Of a DNA stretch of 57,396 nucleotides, positions 33,644 through 42,492 are shown piece by piece. The translations under genes and the position numbers were made by a program. How positions within the stretch are numbered: position 1 is the first letter of the stretch; the number at the start of each line of letters is the position of its first letter. The DNA is taken from contig CALUGQ010000014.1 in NCBI GenBank assembly GCA_944320235.1, positions 1-57,396 on the forward strand, given 5' to 3'. The DNA is from an uncultured Prevotella sp. Lineage in GTDB: Bacteria; Bacteroidota; Bacteroidia; Bacteroidales; Bacteroidaceae. The notes below the pieces were generated by a model. It was given only the letters and a program-made list of their open reading frames with translations. It was not told where the DNA came from and did no database searches.

Positions 33644-36529
33644 TTAATCAAGGTTCTTCAAGAACTCTATCTCGATAATCTTGAGCGAGAAACGCCCCTT
33701 CACGGCCTTGTCGTTGTTGCGGCTGTCAAGTTCCTGCACGGCCCCGAAGGCATCCTTGGTGGTGCTTTCGCCGAGCGAGCGGATGGTAAACTTGTTTGTC
33801 TTGGGAGCGTTCTTGAGCGGTATGTGGACGTAGCTGAGCGACTTGGGAGTCCAGCCCTTCCAGACGAGCGAGTCGCCGGCATACACGCCTATGGGGTAAG
33901 TGGTGGCGCGGAATCCCTTCATCTTGACGCATATATCGTCAACCTGGGTGTCCTCGGCAAGCGTGTACGTAACCCAAGCCTCAGCCTGGCGGTTGCTGCT
34001 CTCCCACGAGGTGTTCTCGTAAGTGTCGTAGCTGAGCTTCGGGTCGTTGCCGCTGCCAGCCTCGGCGGCAACGATCTGCACGCCGCGGCGCCACTGCTTG
34101 AACGACGGCGTGGCGGGCGTCTCGCCGCGGTCGAGCACGGGCTTCAGGCCGTCGGAGGGCAGCCATGTAGAGAGTCCGTCCTTCACGTCGACGGCTTCGG
34201 TGGCCAGCGTCACCGTGGCTTCGCCCAGGCCCTCGGCCCTGGCGGTGAGTTTCACGGTGCCGGCCTTGGTGAGCGAGCGCAGCATGACGCGGTTTACGCC
34301 ACACTCAACGGGCAGCGTGTCGCAGAGCACGTGGTTGTCCTTGCCCTTGGCCACGCCCCCACGCCACTCGGCAGGGCCCGAGAGCGTGAACTTCACGAGC
34401 GAGTTGTCGAGCGGGCAGCGGCGGCCCTGCTTGTCAACCACCTCCACCTCTACGAGCGCAACGTCGGCCCCGTCGGCCTTCCAGCCCGTGGGATTGGTGA
34501 TGGCCGTGAGCTTGAGGCTCGCCGGCTCGCCCGCCGTCTCAAGCGTATACGAAGAAAGCTCGCGCCCGCCTTTGTCCATGCCGATGGCCGTAAGCTTCGG
34601 GGCGGCATACTCCAAGTCCTTGAACACATACAGGAAGCGGTACTTGTGCTCCGTGGGGGCAATGCGCCGGCCGCCCTGCTCGAGCACCACGCTGTCGGCG
34701 TTTGACACGACGTAGACCGTCGGGATGACCTCGCCCTGCCTGTAGTTCCAGTGGCCCACGATGTAAGTGCGCGGCTTCAGGTCGTCCACCCAGCCGTCCC
34801 ACATCACCTGGTGGGCGAAGAAAGCATCCTTGGGCACGCGCATCGGGTCTACCACTCCGCTCACGCGGTAGTTGTCGGCCGAGCGCCCGTGGGTCTGGGT
34901 ATCGCTGAACACTATCTTCACACCGCCCGAGTTGACCTTCGTCCCGCTGCCCGGGCGCTCCAGCCAGTAGTCGTACCAGCGGGCCACCAGCTCGCGCACG
35001 AACTCGTCGTTGTTGTGGTTGTAAGCGTCGGCAGGCGCGTTGCGGTAGAGCGGCCCGTCGCCTTCCTTGTGGAAGGGGTAGCTCCACGAGTTCCAGTACC
35101 AGCGCAATGCCTCGTCGCGACAGTACTCCATCATCCACATCGGCTTCGTGTCGCTCTTGTTGACATAGAGCATCTCGCCTCCATACTCAGCCTCGGGGCG
35201 GTCAAGCATCTCGCGGCTGCCTATGGCCCGCCCGCCGTTCGGGTCGTAGAGGTCGCGTATCTTCTTCATCGAAATCATGTGTTCCTTCGATATTCGCTGG
35301 TTGCCGCACTCGTAGAAAAGTATGCTTGGGTTGTTGCGGTTGTATATTATGGCATCGCGCATCAGCTCCTCGCGCTGCTCCCAACGGCGGCCCTCAACGT
35401 CCTTTTCGGCATCACCGGCGGGCATGGCCTGTATGAGTCCCACCCTGTCGCACGACTCCACGTCCTGCTTCCAGGGCGTCACGTGCATCCAGCGCACCAC
35501 GTTTCCGCCGCTCTTCACCATAAGGTCGTTCGAGTAATCGCTGAGCCACGCAGGCACGCTCATGCCCACCCCGGGCCACTCGTTGCTCGTGCGCTGGGCG
35601 TAACCGTGCACCATGATTACGCGGTCGTTGAGGTAAACCATCCCGTTCTTGAACTCCGCCTTGCGGAAGCCCGTGCGTGTCGTCACCTCGTCGTCGCCCA
35701 CCGTGGTCTTCACGTCGTAGAGATAGCCGTAGCCCCAGCTCCAGAAGTGGAGCCCGAAGGCGCGGCACTGGGCCTTGAGCACGGCTGTGCCGCGGGCTGG
35801 TATGGTCACTTCCTCGCTGCTGAAGGCGCACAGCTCGGCCCCGTCAAGCTCGTTGACAGCCACCAGCAGGCGCCGAGTGACGGGCTGGTCGGTCTCGTTC
35901 CTCACCTCGCTCTCCACGCAGATGGTGGCGGCGCGGCCCATGATGTCGTAGTCCTTGGCGTAGACGTAGACGCCGGTGGTCTTTAGGTTGCTGTAAAGGG
36001 GCAGCGTCTGGTACACGTCGCCCATCACATGGAGCCGCACGTTCTTCACCAGGCCGCCGTAATTTGAGTTGAAGTTGTTGTTGTTCCACTGGAAGGTGGA
36101 GTTGGTTGCCTTCTCGTGGTAATGCCAGTCGTTGTCGGTGCGCACCTCGATTTCGTTCTTCCCCTTCTTGACATAAGGCGTAAGGTCGAAGCCAAAGGCC
36201 ATCACGCCGTTCTCGTGCAAGCCCACGCGCTCGCCGTTGACGAACACCTCGGCGGCCTGGCGCGCGCCCTCGAACTCAATGAACACGCGCTTGCCCTCAG
36301 CGCTCTCGGGCAGGCGGAACGTCTTGCGGTACCATATTACCGAGTCGCTCATCTGGTTTATGTACACCTTGAAAGCCTCGTCCTCGTTCCAAGCGTGCGG
36401 AAGGGTGACGAGCTTCTTCTGCTTTTCGATTCTCCAGCCGGAGTTGAAGTTGTACGTGTCGCGCGCCGCCGCATTCAAGGCCAACGCCAATCCACCCACA
36501 ACCATCAAGCTTCTAAAGATTGTCCTCAT
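33644..36529 (-). CDS. Large secreted GH2-family protein with altered acid/base motif
   Basis: 961 residues from the ATG at 36529, with a signal peptide (about 1-23). GH2 order: sugar-binding jelly roll (about 25-185; WYRKTFRLPE, FEGARQAAEVFVNG), immunoglobulin-like domain, TIM barrel (about 300-560), then C-terminal beta domains including a galactose-binding-like region near the end. The usual N-E acid/base motif reads ECGNQ (Q411), although the nucleophile candidate E468 is present in MMEYCRDEA. It may use another acid or act on an unusual substrate; some divergent GH2 members behave so. Upstream extension to 36622 is rejected because the -7 box is at 36619-36627. Single gene, no SusCD pair nearby. 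Confidence 0.88.
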   Translation of the reverse strand: MRTIFRSLMVVGGLALALNAAARDTYNFNSGWRIEKQKKLVTLPHAWNEDEAFKVYINQMSDSVIWYRKTFRLPESAEGKRVFIEFEGARQAAEVFVNGERVGLHENGVMAFGFDLTPYVKKGKNEIEVRTDNDWHYHEKATNSTFQWNNNNFNSNYGGLVKNVRLHVMGDVYQTLPLYSNLKTTGVYVYAKDYDIMGRAATICVESEVRNETDQPVTRRLLVAVNELDGAELCAFSSEEVTIPARGTAVLKAQCRAFGLHFWSWGYGYLYDVKTTVGDDEVTTRTGFRKAEFKNGMVYLNDRVIMVHGYAQRTSNEWPGVGMSVPAWLSDYSNDLMVKSGGNVVRWMHVTPWKQDVESCDRVGLIQAMPAGDAEKDVEGRRWEQREELMRDAIIYNRNNPSILFYECGNQRISKEHMISMKKIRDLYDPNGGRAIGSREMLDRPEAEYGGEMLYVNKSDTKPMWMMEYCRDEALRWYWNSWSYPFHKEGDGPLYRNAPADAYNHNNDEFVRELVARWYDYWLERPGSGTKVNSGGVKIVFSDTQTHGRSADNYRVSGVVDPMRVPKDAFFAHQVMWDGWVDDLKPRTYIVGHWNYRQGEVIPTVYVVSNADSVVLEQGGRRIAPTEHKYRFLYVFKDLEYAAPKLTAIGMDKGGRELSSYTLETAGEPASLKLTAITNPTGWKADGADVALVEVEVVDKQGRRCPLDNSLVKFTLSGPAEWRGGVAKGKDNHVLCDTLPVECGVNRVMLRSLTKAGTVKLTARAEGLGEATVTLATEAVDVKDGLSTWLPSDGLKPVLDRGETPATPSFKQWRRGVQIVAAEAGSGNDPKLSYDTYENTSWESSNRQAEAWVTYTLAEDTQVDDICVKMKGFRATTYPIGVYAGDSLVWKGWTPKSLSYVHIPLKNAPKTNKFTIRSLGESTTKDAFGAVQELDSRNNDKAVKGRFSLKIIEIEFLKNLD

Positions 36530-36618
36530 GTAGTTTATTTGTATTGTTTTTAGTTTCAGTCTGTGACGCCGCCTGCAGCCGCGGCAGCAGAATGGCCGGC
36601 GCAAGCAGTCAACCGCTT

Positions 36619-36627
36619 GCAAAATTA
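36619..36627 (-). promoter_or_regulatory. -7 box of the large GH2 gene
   Basis: Minus strand TAATTTTGC, 89 bases ahead of the ATG at 36529. Confidence 0.6.
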
Positions 36628-36740
36628 CGAAAAAGTCGCATTTTATGCACTTAGAGCGTAAAGAAAGTTACGCATTGCATATTTTTTAACATATCAAATG
36701 GCAACTTGCACACTTTCACAACGAACAGACGAACAGGAAA

Positions 36741-36781
36741 ACAAAACGGCCGGGCTGTCAGTAACTGACAGCCCGGCCGTT
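36741..36781 (-). terminator. Terminator after tRNA-Pro
   Basis: A 17-bp perfect stem (36745-36761 with 36765-36781, AACGGCCGGGCTGTCAG) and a 3-base loop, followed on the minus strand by TTTTGTTTT. It begins five bases after the tRNA 3' end. Confidence 0.9.
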
Positions 36782-36786
36782 GCCTG

Positions 36787-36860
36787 TCGGGATGACTGGA
36801 CTCGAACCAGCGACCTCACGCCCCCCAGACGCGTGCGCTAACCAACTGCGCTACATCCCG
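36787..36860 (-). tRNA. tRNA-Pro (anticodon GGG)
   Basis: 74 bases. Acceptor stem CGGGATG pairs with CATCCCG, D arm GCGC...GCGC, anticodon stem CGCGT/GCGTG around loop CTGGGGG (anticodon GGG, reads CCC and CCU), T arm GCTGG-TTCGAGT-CCAGT/C. Discriminator A. The 3' CCA is not encoded (ACAG follows), so CCA must be added enzymatically. It has its own -7 box upstream and a strong terminator downstream, so it is transcribed alone. Confidence 0.95.
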
Positions 36861-36890
36861 AACGATGCAAAGCCTTTCAACTTTGCGGGT

Positions 36891-36899
36891 GCAAAAGTA
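36891..36899 (-). promoter_or_regulatory. -7 box of the tRNA-Pro promoter
   Basis: Minus strand TACTTTTGC, 30 bases ahead of the tRNA 5' end at 36860. Confidence 0.65.
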
Positions 36900-37284
36900 C
36901 ACACAATTCGCGAATAATACAAATTTTCGGCCATTCTTTTTTGCTTTTTAACACTACGCCGCGCCGAACCGGCGGCGGAAGCGCATTCCTGCGCCGGCCC
37001 GCGCAGCCACAGCCGTCGCCAGGGAAGCCGCTCGCCTGCTGGCTGGCGGCCGCCGGCAGGCGGTTGCCGCAACCTATACATTATTATATTGCCAGGCGGC
37101 GGCAAGCAACCTGCGGGCTGTCCGCCCCGACTGCCTGCCACCCGAAAATTTGACGCGACGCCCCCAGCAGCGGCAGGCCACCCAGACCGGTGTTAACCAT
37201 TTTATGTTAAAGCCGCCAGCAAGTGGCATATTTGCCAATGCCCTGGCACACACATAGTTGCGCAACGGCCACAACGGCCATGCA

Positions 37285-37372
37285 GAACAGGCCGTTCGAG
37301 GCTGCAGAACGGCCTGTTTCGCAGCCCCGAACGGCCTGCCTTGGCCGCCCGCACGGGCCGCAACGCCTCGGG
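37285..37372. repeat. 22-bp-period repeat array G (4 units, possibly 5)
   Basis: Units start at 37285, 37307, 37329 and 37351 with cores GAACAGGCCG, GAACGGCCTG, GAACGGCCTG and GCACGGGCCG; a weaker unit in phase may precede at 37263. Units 1 and 2 can pair with each other over 12 bases. It lies in the 791-base divergent gap 36861-37651, which otherwise shows only the two promoter boxes. Confidence 0.8.
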
Positions 37373-37613
37373 CGCCCGCTCGGGCGGCCTTGTGGTTGCA
37401 TATATCAAAGCAAGCTGCGCCGGCTTGCTGGCTGCGCCGGCGACCACGAGAGGCTGGCAGAGGGCCGGCGCGGCGGTGCGGAACGGCGGAAGCGGGCGTG
37501 CGCGGCGCGCTCCTCGCCATTCGTATCAACACTCCGCAAGCGGGTAACACGTTTGAAACACCATTGTCGCCATCACTTAATCACCGTGTTACCCGTTCGT
37601 CAAGATTTACACA

Positions 37614-37622
37614 TAATTTTGC
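37614..37622 (+). promoter_or_regulatory. -7 box of the TonB receptor / phosphatase locus
   Basis: TAATTTTGC, 29 bases ahead of the ATG at 37652; it fixes the start of the receptor. Confidence 0.6.
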
Positions 37623-37651
37623 ACCCGAAAATAGAAATCAACCAAAAAAGT

Positions 37652-40495
37652 ATGAAGACGGTAAGAAAAGTATTAATGACGGCGGCCATGGCCGCAAGCG
37701 TGTCGACCACCGCATGGGCGGTGACCGAGGCCGAAGCCGACCTCGGGGCAGTGACCGGGCGCATCACAGACAGCGAGAAACAGGTGCTCCCGGGCGCATC
37801 GGTGATGGTCGAAGACCTGCACATGGGCGTTACAACCGACATCAACGGCTACTACAAACTGCCGGTGCTGAAGCCCGGCACGTACACCTTGAAGATTTCT
37901 TACGTGGGATATGCGCCCATAACCAAGAAGATAACCGTTACCGACAAGAAGTCGCAGGTCAACGACTTCGTCATGAGCGAGGGCCACGCCCTCAAGGAGA
38001 TAGAGGTGCACGGGGCCTTCACCGGCCAGCGGCGCGCCCTGCAGATGCAGAAGAGCGGCATGGGCCTGACCAACGTAGTGTCGGCCGACCAGGTAGGGAA
38101 GTTCCCCGACTCAAACATAGGCGACGCGCTGAAGCGCATCAGCGGCATCAACGTGCAGTACGACCAGGGCGAGGCACGCTTCGGGCAGGTGCGAGGCACA
38201 AGCGCCGACCTCACCTCAGTGACCGTCAACGGCAACCGCCTGCCATCGGCAGAGGGCGACACCCGCAACGTGCAGCTCGACCTCATACCTTCTGACATGA
38301 TACAGACCATAGAGGTGAACAAGGTCGTGACCTCCGACATGGACGGCGATGCCATCGGCGGCGAGATAAACCTCGTGACGAAGAACACGCCCTACCGCCG
38401 CGTGCTCAACTTCATGGTGGGCAGCGGCTACAGCTGGATCAGCGGCAAGCCGCAGTGGAACCTGGGCGCGACATGGGGCGACCGCTTCTTCGGCGACAAG
38501 CTCGGCATCATGGCATCGGCGTCATACCAGTATGCCCCGGGCGGCTCTGACAACACCGAGTTCGAGTACGATACCGACGGCGACGGCGTGGTGCTCACCG
38601 ACATGGACGTGCGCCAGTACTACGTGACACGCGAACGCCAGAGCTACTCGCTCGCGCTCGACTACCAGTTCAACCCGCTCAACAAGATATCGTTCAAGGG
38701 GATATACAACCGCCGCAACGACTGGGAGAACCGCTTCCGCATACAGTACAAGGACATGGACAAGGATGTGCAGGAGCTCGTGATGGAAACAAAGGCCGGA
38801 GCCGACAACACCAAGGACGCCAGGCTGGAGCGGCAGCAGACCATGGACTTCACCCTCGACGGCGAGCACTACCTCGGCAACCTGAAGATAGACTGGGCAG
38901 CAAGCTACTCGCGGGCCACTGAGGAACGCCCGAACGAACGCTACGGCGCAATAAAATATGAGGACATAGACATTGCGAGCGGCCTGCACGACGTGGGCGG
39001 CGAGCAACCCTACTCGTCGGTGCGCATACCGTCAATCAACGACGAGGGCTGGGAGTTCGACGAACTCACCAACCAAGACGAGGACATAGAGGAGAATGAG
39101 TACAAGCTGCGCCTCAACTTCGAGCTGCCGCTGGCCAAGGGCAAGTTTGGCAACAAGCTGAAGTTCGGCGGCAAGTACACCTACAAGGACAAGTCGAAGG
39201 TGGTGAACTTCTACGAGTTCGACGGCGACGAGCTGCTCGGCGACTGGCGCAAGCAGGTGTCATACAAGGTGCGCGACGGCTTCATGCCGGGCGACTTCTA
39301 TCCCATCAACTCGCCGTTCCTGAGCAAGGAGTTCCTCGGCGGGCTGCAGCTCAACCCGGCCTGGGGCGAGGAGGTGCTCGAAGAGGAGGCCGGCAACTAC
39401 GACGTGCACGAGCAGATAACAGCCGGCTACATCCGCTTCGACCAGAAACTGGGCAGCAAGCTCGATGCCACCGTAGGCCTGCGCGTGGAGCACACCTCGC
39501 TGAAGACCAACGGATTCAACTACCAGGCGTGGGAAGAGCAGGAGCTTGACGACGCCGGGCAGCCCGTGCTCGACGAGGACGGCGAGCCGGAAATGGTTGA
39601 CCGCGAGACCCTCACCCCCACCGGCGAGTACAAGAACGACTACACCAACCTGCTGCCGAGCGTGCTGCTGAAGTACAGGGTGAACGACGACTTCAACATA
39701 CGCGCCTCGTTCACCGAGACGCTCTCGCGCCCGAAGTACTCCGCCCTCATAGCCAACAAGACGTTCAACCTGGCCGACGAGGAGGCAGTGATTGGCGACC
39801 CGAACATTGAGCCGACCACGGCGTTCAACTATGACCTCTCCGCCGAGTACTACTTCAAGAGCATCGGACTGGTGAGCCTGGGCCTTTTCTACAAGGACAT
39901 AAAGAACGTGAACGTTGAGACCATAGGCTATTACACCGGCGAGGAGCTGGGCCTGAGCGGCAACAGCACCGTGTTCACCGTCGAGCAGAACATGAACGCA
40001 TACGACGCACGCATATTCGGCGTGGAGGTGGGCTACCAGCGCGACTTCGGCTTCATCGCCCCGGCACTGAAATGCGTGGGCTTCTACGGCAACTACACGT
40101 ACACCCACAGCACCACGCGCAACTACAACGAGCGCCTGGGCATAGAGGACGGCGACGACGTGAAGATGGCCGGGTCGCCCGAACACACCGCCAACGCGTC
40201 GCTTTACCTTGAGAAGAGCGGCTTCAACGTGCGCCTGTCGTACAACTTCGCCTCCGATTTCATCGACGAGATGAACCTCGGCTCGCGCGCCCTCGACCGC
40301 TATTACGACAAGGTTAACTACCTCGACCTCAACGCAAGCTACACGTGGGGCAAGCAGACTAAGTTCACCGTGTTCGCCGAGGCGCACAACCTGCTCAACC
40401 AGCCGCTGCGCTATTACCAGGGCGAAAGCAACCGCACGATGCAGGTTGAGTACTACGGGGTGAAGGTCAACGCCGGGTTCAAGATCAACCTGTAA
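37652..40495 (+). CDS. TonB-dependent receptor (Xanthomonas-Caulobacter type) with carboxypeptidase-like N-domain
   Basis: 947 residues: signal peptide (about 1-24), carboxypeptidase-regulatory-like domain (about 30-112; GAVTGRITDSEKQVLPGA, GYYKLPVLKPGTYTLKISYVGY), plug domain (about 130-250; GKFPDSNIGDALKRISGINV, RGTSADLTSVTVNGNRLP) and a beta-barrel ending in the usual aromatic strand YYGVKVNAGFKINL. The plug block resembles the Xanthomonas/Caulobacter class of TonB receptors rather than classical SusC; no SusD follows. These receptors import glycans or phosphorylated ligands across the outer membrane with energy from TonB. The next gene is a secreted metallophosphatase, so ligand and phosphatase may be linked (inference). 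In-frame sequence upstream to 37223 runs through the array and is not coding. Confidence 0.92.
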   Translation: MKTVRKVLMTAAMAASVSTTAWAVTEAEADLGAVTGRITDSEKQVLPGASVMVEDLHMGVTTDINGYYKLPVLKPGTYTLKISYVGYAPITKKITVTDKKSQVNDFVMSEGHALKEIEVHGAFTGQRRALQMQKSGMGLTNVVSADQVGKFPDSNIGDALKRISGINVQYDQGEARFGQVRGTSADLTSVTVNGNRLPSAEGDTRNVQLDLIPSDMIQTIEVNKVVTSDMDGDAIGGEINLVTKNTPYRRVLNFMVGSGYSWISGKPQWNLGATWGDRFFGDKLGIMASASYQYAPGGSDNTEFEYDTDGDGVVLTDMDVRQYYVTRERQSYSLALDYQFNPLNKISFKGIYNRRNDWENRFRIQYKDMDKDVQELVMETKAGADNTKDARLERQQTMDFTLDGEHYLGNLKIDWAASYSRATEERPNERYGAIKYEDIDIASGLHDVGGEQPYSSVRIPSINDEGWEFDELTNQDEDIEENEYKLRLNFELPLAKGKFGNKLKFGGKYTYKDKSKVVNFYEFDGDELLGDWRKQVSYKVRDGFMPGDFYPINSPFLSKEFLGGLQLNPAWGEEVLEEEAGNYDVHEQITAGYIRFDQKLGSKLDATVGLRVEHTSLKTNGFNYQAWEEQELDDAGQPVLDEDGEPEMVDRETLTPTGEYKNDYTNLLPSVLLKYRVNDDFNIRASFTETLSRPKYSALIANKTFNLADEEAVIGDPNIEPTTAFNYDLSAEYYFKSIGLVSLGLFYKDIKNVNVETIGYYTGEELGLSGNSTVFTVEQNMNAYDARIFGVEVGYQRDFGFIAPALKCVGFYGNYTYTHSTTRNYNERLGIEDGDDVKMAGSPEHTANASLYLEKSGFNVRLSYNFASDFIDEMNLGSRALDRYYDKVNYLDLNASYTWGKQTKFTVFAEAHNLLNQPLRYYQGESNRTMQVEYYGVKVNAGFKINL

Positions 40496-40558
40496 CCCCG
40501 GCAGGAGGCAGGAGACGTGAACCCGGGGACGGACAAACGCCCACAGTGAGGCAACAGC

Positions 40559-40595
40559 AAGGCAGCGGGCCAGCCACACGCCCGCTGCCTTTTTA
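40559..40595 (+). terminator. Intrinsic terminator after the TonB receptor
   Basis: AAGGCAGCGGG (40559-40569) pairs with CCCGCTGCCTT (40581-40591), 11-base loop, followed by TTTTTA. It separates receptor and phosphatase transcripts, at least partly. Confidence 0.88.
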
Positions 40596-40747
40596 CTGCC
40601 CGGGCGGGCCTGGCCGTCACACATATTAAAATGCGGTTGCAGGACGCCGATTTCAGTTTCATTTCAGAAAGCCGCCGCACCTTTGCAACACAACGACTGA
40701 CAAACGACAAGTACAAAAAAAACAAAACAAAAACAACAGAAACAATC

Positions 40748-41716
40748 ATGAGAACGATTGAAAGACTTTTCAAGAAAGGCGCTCTCCTCGCGGCTACGCT
40801 GGCCGTGGCGCTCGGCGCAAGCACACGCATGGCGGCCCAGACCCCGGCCGACTGGGAGAAGATGGACGGCGACGTGGTGCTCTACATGGCCAACGACCTG
40901 GGCCGCAACGGCTACTACGAGCAAAAGCCTGTGGCCGAGCTGATGGGCCGCGTGGCCGAGGTGAAGGACCCCGAGTTCATCATCGCAGCAGGCGACATAC
41001 ACCACTTCGAGGGCGTGGCCTCGGTCAACGACCCGCTGTGGATGACCAACTACGAGCTGATATACTCCCACCCGGAGCTGATGCTCGACTGGAACCCCAT
41101 CCTTGGCAACCACGAGTACCGCGGCAACACGCAGGCCGTGCTCGACTACTCCAAGGTGAGCCGCCGCTGGGCGATGCCCGGACGCTACTACACACGCACG
41201 GTCAACGAGGACGGCACGACCGTGCGCGTGGTGTTCATCGACACCACCCCGCTCATCGACAAGTACCGCCAGGAGAGCGACAAGTACCCCGACGCCGCCA
41301 AGCAGGACAACGCCGCGCAGCTCGAATGGCTCGACAAGACGCTCAGCCAGGCCAAGGAAGACTGGGTCATCGTGGTGGGCCACCACCCCATCTACGCCGA
41401 CACCGAGAAGGACGACATAGAGCGCCGCGACCTGCAGCGCCAGCTGCTGCCTATATTCCGCAAGCATGGCAACGTTGACATATACGCCTGCGGCCACATA
41501 CACAACTTCCAGCACATCAGGATGCCGGGCGACGACATTGACTACGTGGTCAACACGTCGGGCTCGCTCGCCCGGACGGTGAAGCCTACCGAGGGCACCG
41601 TGTTCTGCGCCGGCACCGAGGGCTTCTCCGTAATATCAGCGACGAAGAGCCAACTGAACATGTATATGCTCGACAAGACGGGCAAGGCGATACACACCGT
41701 GACCAGGAACAAATGA
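40748..41716 (+). CDS. Secreted metallophosphatase (purple acid phosphatase-like)
   Basis: 322 residues with a signal peptide (about 1-30, ending MAAQ). A calcineurin-type dinuclear metal site is visible: D50 in ANDLGRNG, GDIHHF at 82-87, GNHEY at 120-124, GHHPIY near 224 and CGHIHNFQH near 255. The spacing resembles small tartrate-resistant/purple acid phosphatases. Likely releases phosphate from phosphomonoesters in the periplasm or at the surface. It follows a TonB receptor (252-base gap with a terminator). The best promoter-like box, CACCTTTGC at 40678-40686, deviates from consensus in its first base, so partial read-through from the receptor is also possible. Confidence 0.88.
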   Translation: MRTIERLFKKGALLAATLAVALGASTRMAAQTPADWEKMDGDVVLYMANDLGRNGYYEQKPVAELMGRVAEVKDPEFIIAAGDIHHFEGVASVNDPLWMTNYELIYSHPELMLDWNPILGNHEYRGNTQAVLDYSKVSRRWAMPGRYYTRTVNEDGTTVRVVFIDTTPLIDKYRQESDKYPDAAKQDNAAQLEWLDKTLSQAKEDWVIVVGHHPIYADTEKDDIERRDLQRQLLPIFRKHGNVDIYACGHIHNFQHIRMPGDDIDYVVNTSGSLARTVKPTEGTVFCAGTEGFSVISATKSQLNMYMLDKTGKAIHTVTRNK

Positions 41717-41762
41717 CCACCCAGGCGCCAACGTTGCTGAAGCAAGCACCGATGGCTGACCA

Positions 41763-41850
41763 ATACAGGCCGTTCTGCACTGCAGGACGGCCTGTTTTGC
41801 ATCTCGAAACAGGCCGTATTGCATCCCAAAACGGCCCGTAAGGCTAACCC
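41763..41850. repeat. 22-bp-period repeat array H (4 units)
   Basis: Units start at 41763, 41785, 41807 and 41829 with cores ATACAGGCCG, GGACGGCCTG, AAACAGGCCG and AAACGGCCCG. Units 1 and 2 can form a 15-bp hairpin with one mismatch, followed by TTTTGC, and units 3 and 4 can pair too. It begins 47 bases after the phosphatase stop, in the 776-base tandem gap 41717-42492. Confidence 0.82.
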
Positions 41851-42190
41851 CCTGGCCGTCAGCCACTTGCACGGGAGCCACGAATGCCTGCGAAAGATGC
41901 CGCAAGCCCCACCGCCACGCCGCGCCGCACAACCGGCGGCAGCCGCCATGCAACCGGCCCGAACGCCGGCCGGCACACACGGAAAATCCGCGCCCCTGCT
42001 TCTGCCGAGACACCTCACGGCCACAGGAACACGGATTTCTGGGTTAAAATCAGATTATAAAGAAAAGAGTAAATATCAGCATCAACCTGCTGCACATATC
42101 CCATGCACCGCAAAGATGCCGGGCCTCAACCGGCCCTCAACATAAAACCTAAACATCATTTGACGCACATCATCCGCTTGATAATGTGTC

Positions 42191-42199
42191 GCAAAGATA
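42191..42199 (-). promoter_or_regulatory. Orphan minus-strand -7-like box
   Basis: Minus strand TATCTTTGC in an AT-rich stretch (about 42040-42290). No minus-strand gene lies downstream: the next features leftward are array H and the phosphatase gene on the opposite strand. It could drive a non-coding or antisense RNA, or be chance. Confidence 0.3.
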
Positions 42200-42415
42200 C
42201 GAAAAATAATTTCAAACAAGCATGTTTTGCCTTAAAATATTTTCAATTTATCAATATTTACAACAAAACAGCATCAATTTTCCACCTCACGGAACCGTTT
42301 CCGCACCCATCCGCCGGCACCGGGCCTGCCTCGCCCCGCCCCCGATGCGACCGCCATGCGGCAGGGCAAAACCCTTAAAATAAATAAAAAGGAGCCTATT
42401 CTGACAAATAAATAT

Positions 42416-42424
42416 TACATTTGC
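42416..42424 (+). promoter_or_regulatory. -7 box of the GH28-esterase operon
   Basis: TACATTTGC, 68 bases ahead of the ATG at 42493. Confidence 0.6.
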
Positions 42425-42492
42425 AACACACCTGCCATGCCAAGGCGGCACCGCGCCCGGCAGGCAGGCCACAACAACCTAACGAAACCGCA

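Noticed and set aside
37223-37651. Upstream extension of the TonB receptor by 143 codons
   Set aside because: It runs through array G and the -7 box at 37614, and the signal peptide begins at 37652.
42103-42378. 91-codon plus-strand frame in the gap before the second GH28
   Set aside because: No motif, AT-rich start and Pro/Arg-rich end; it looks like chance in a non-coding gap.
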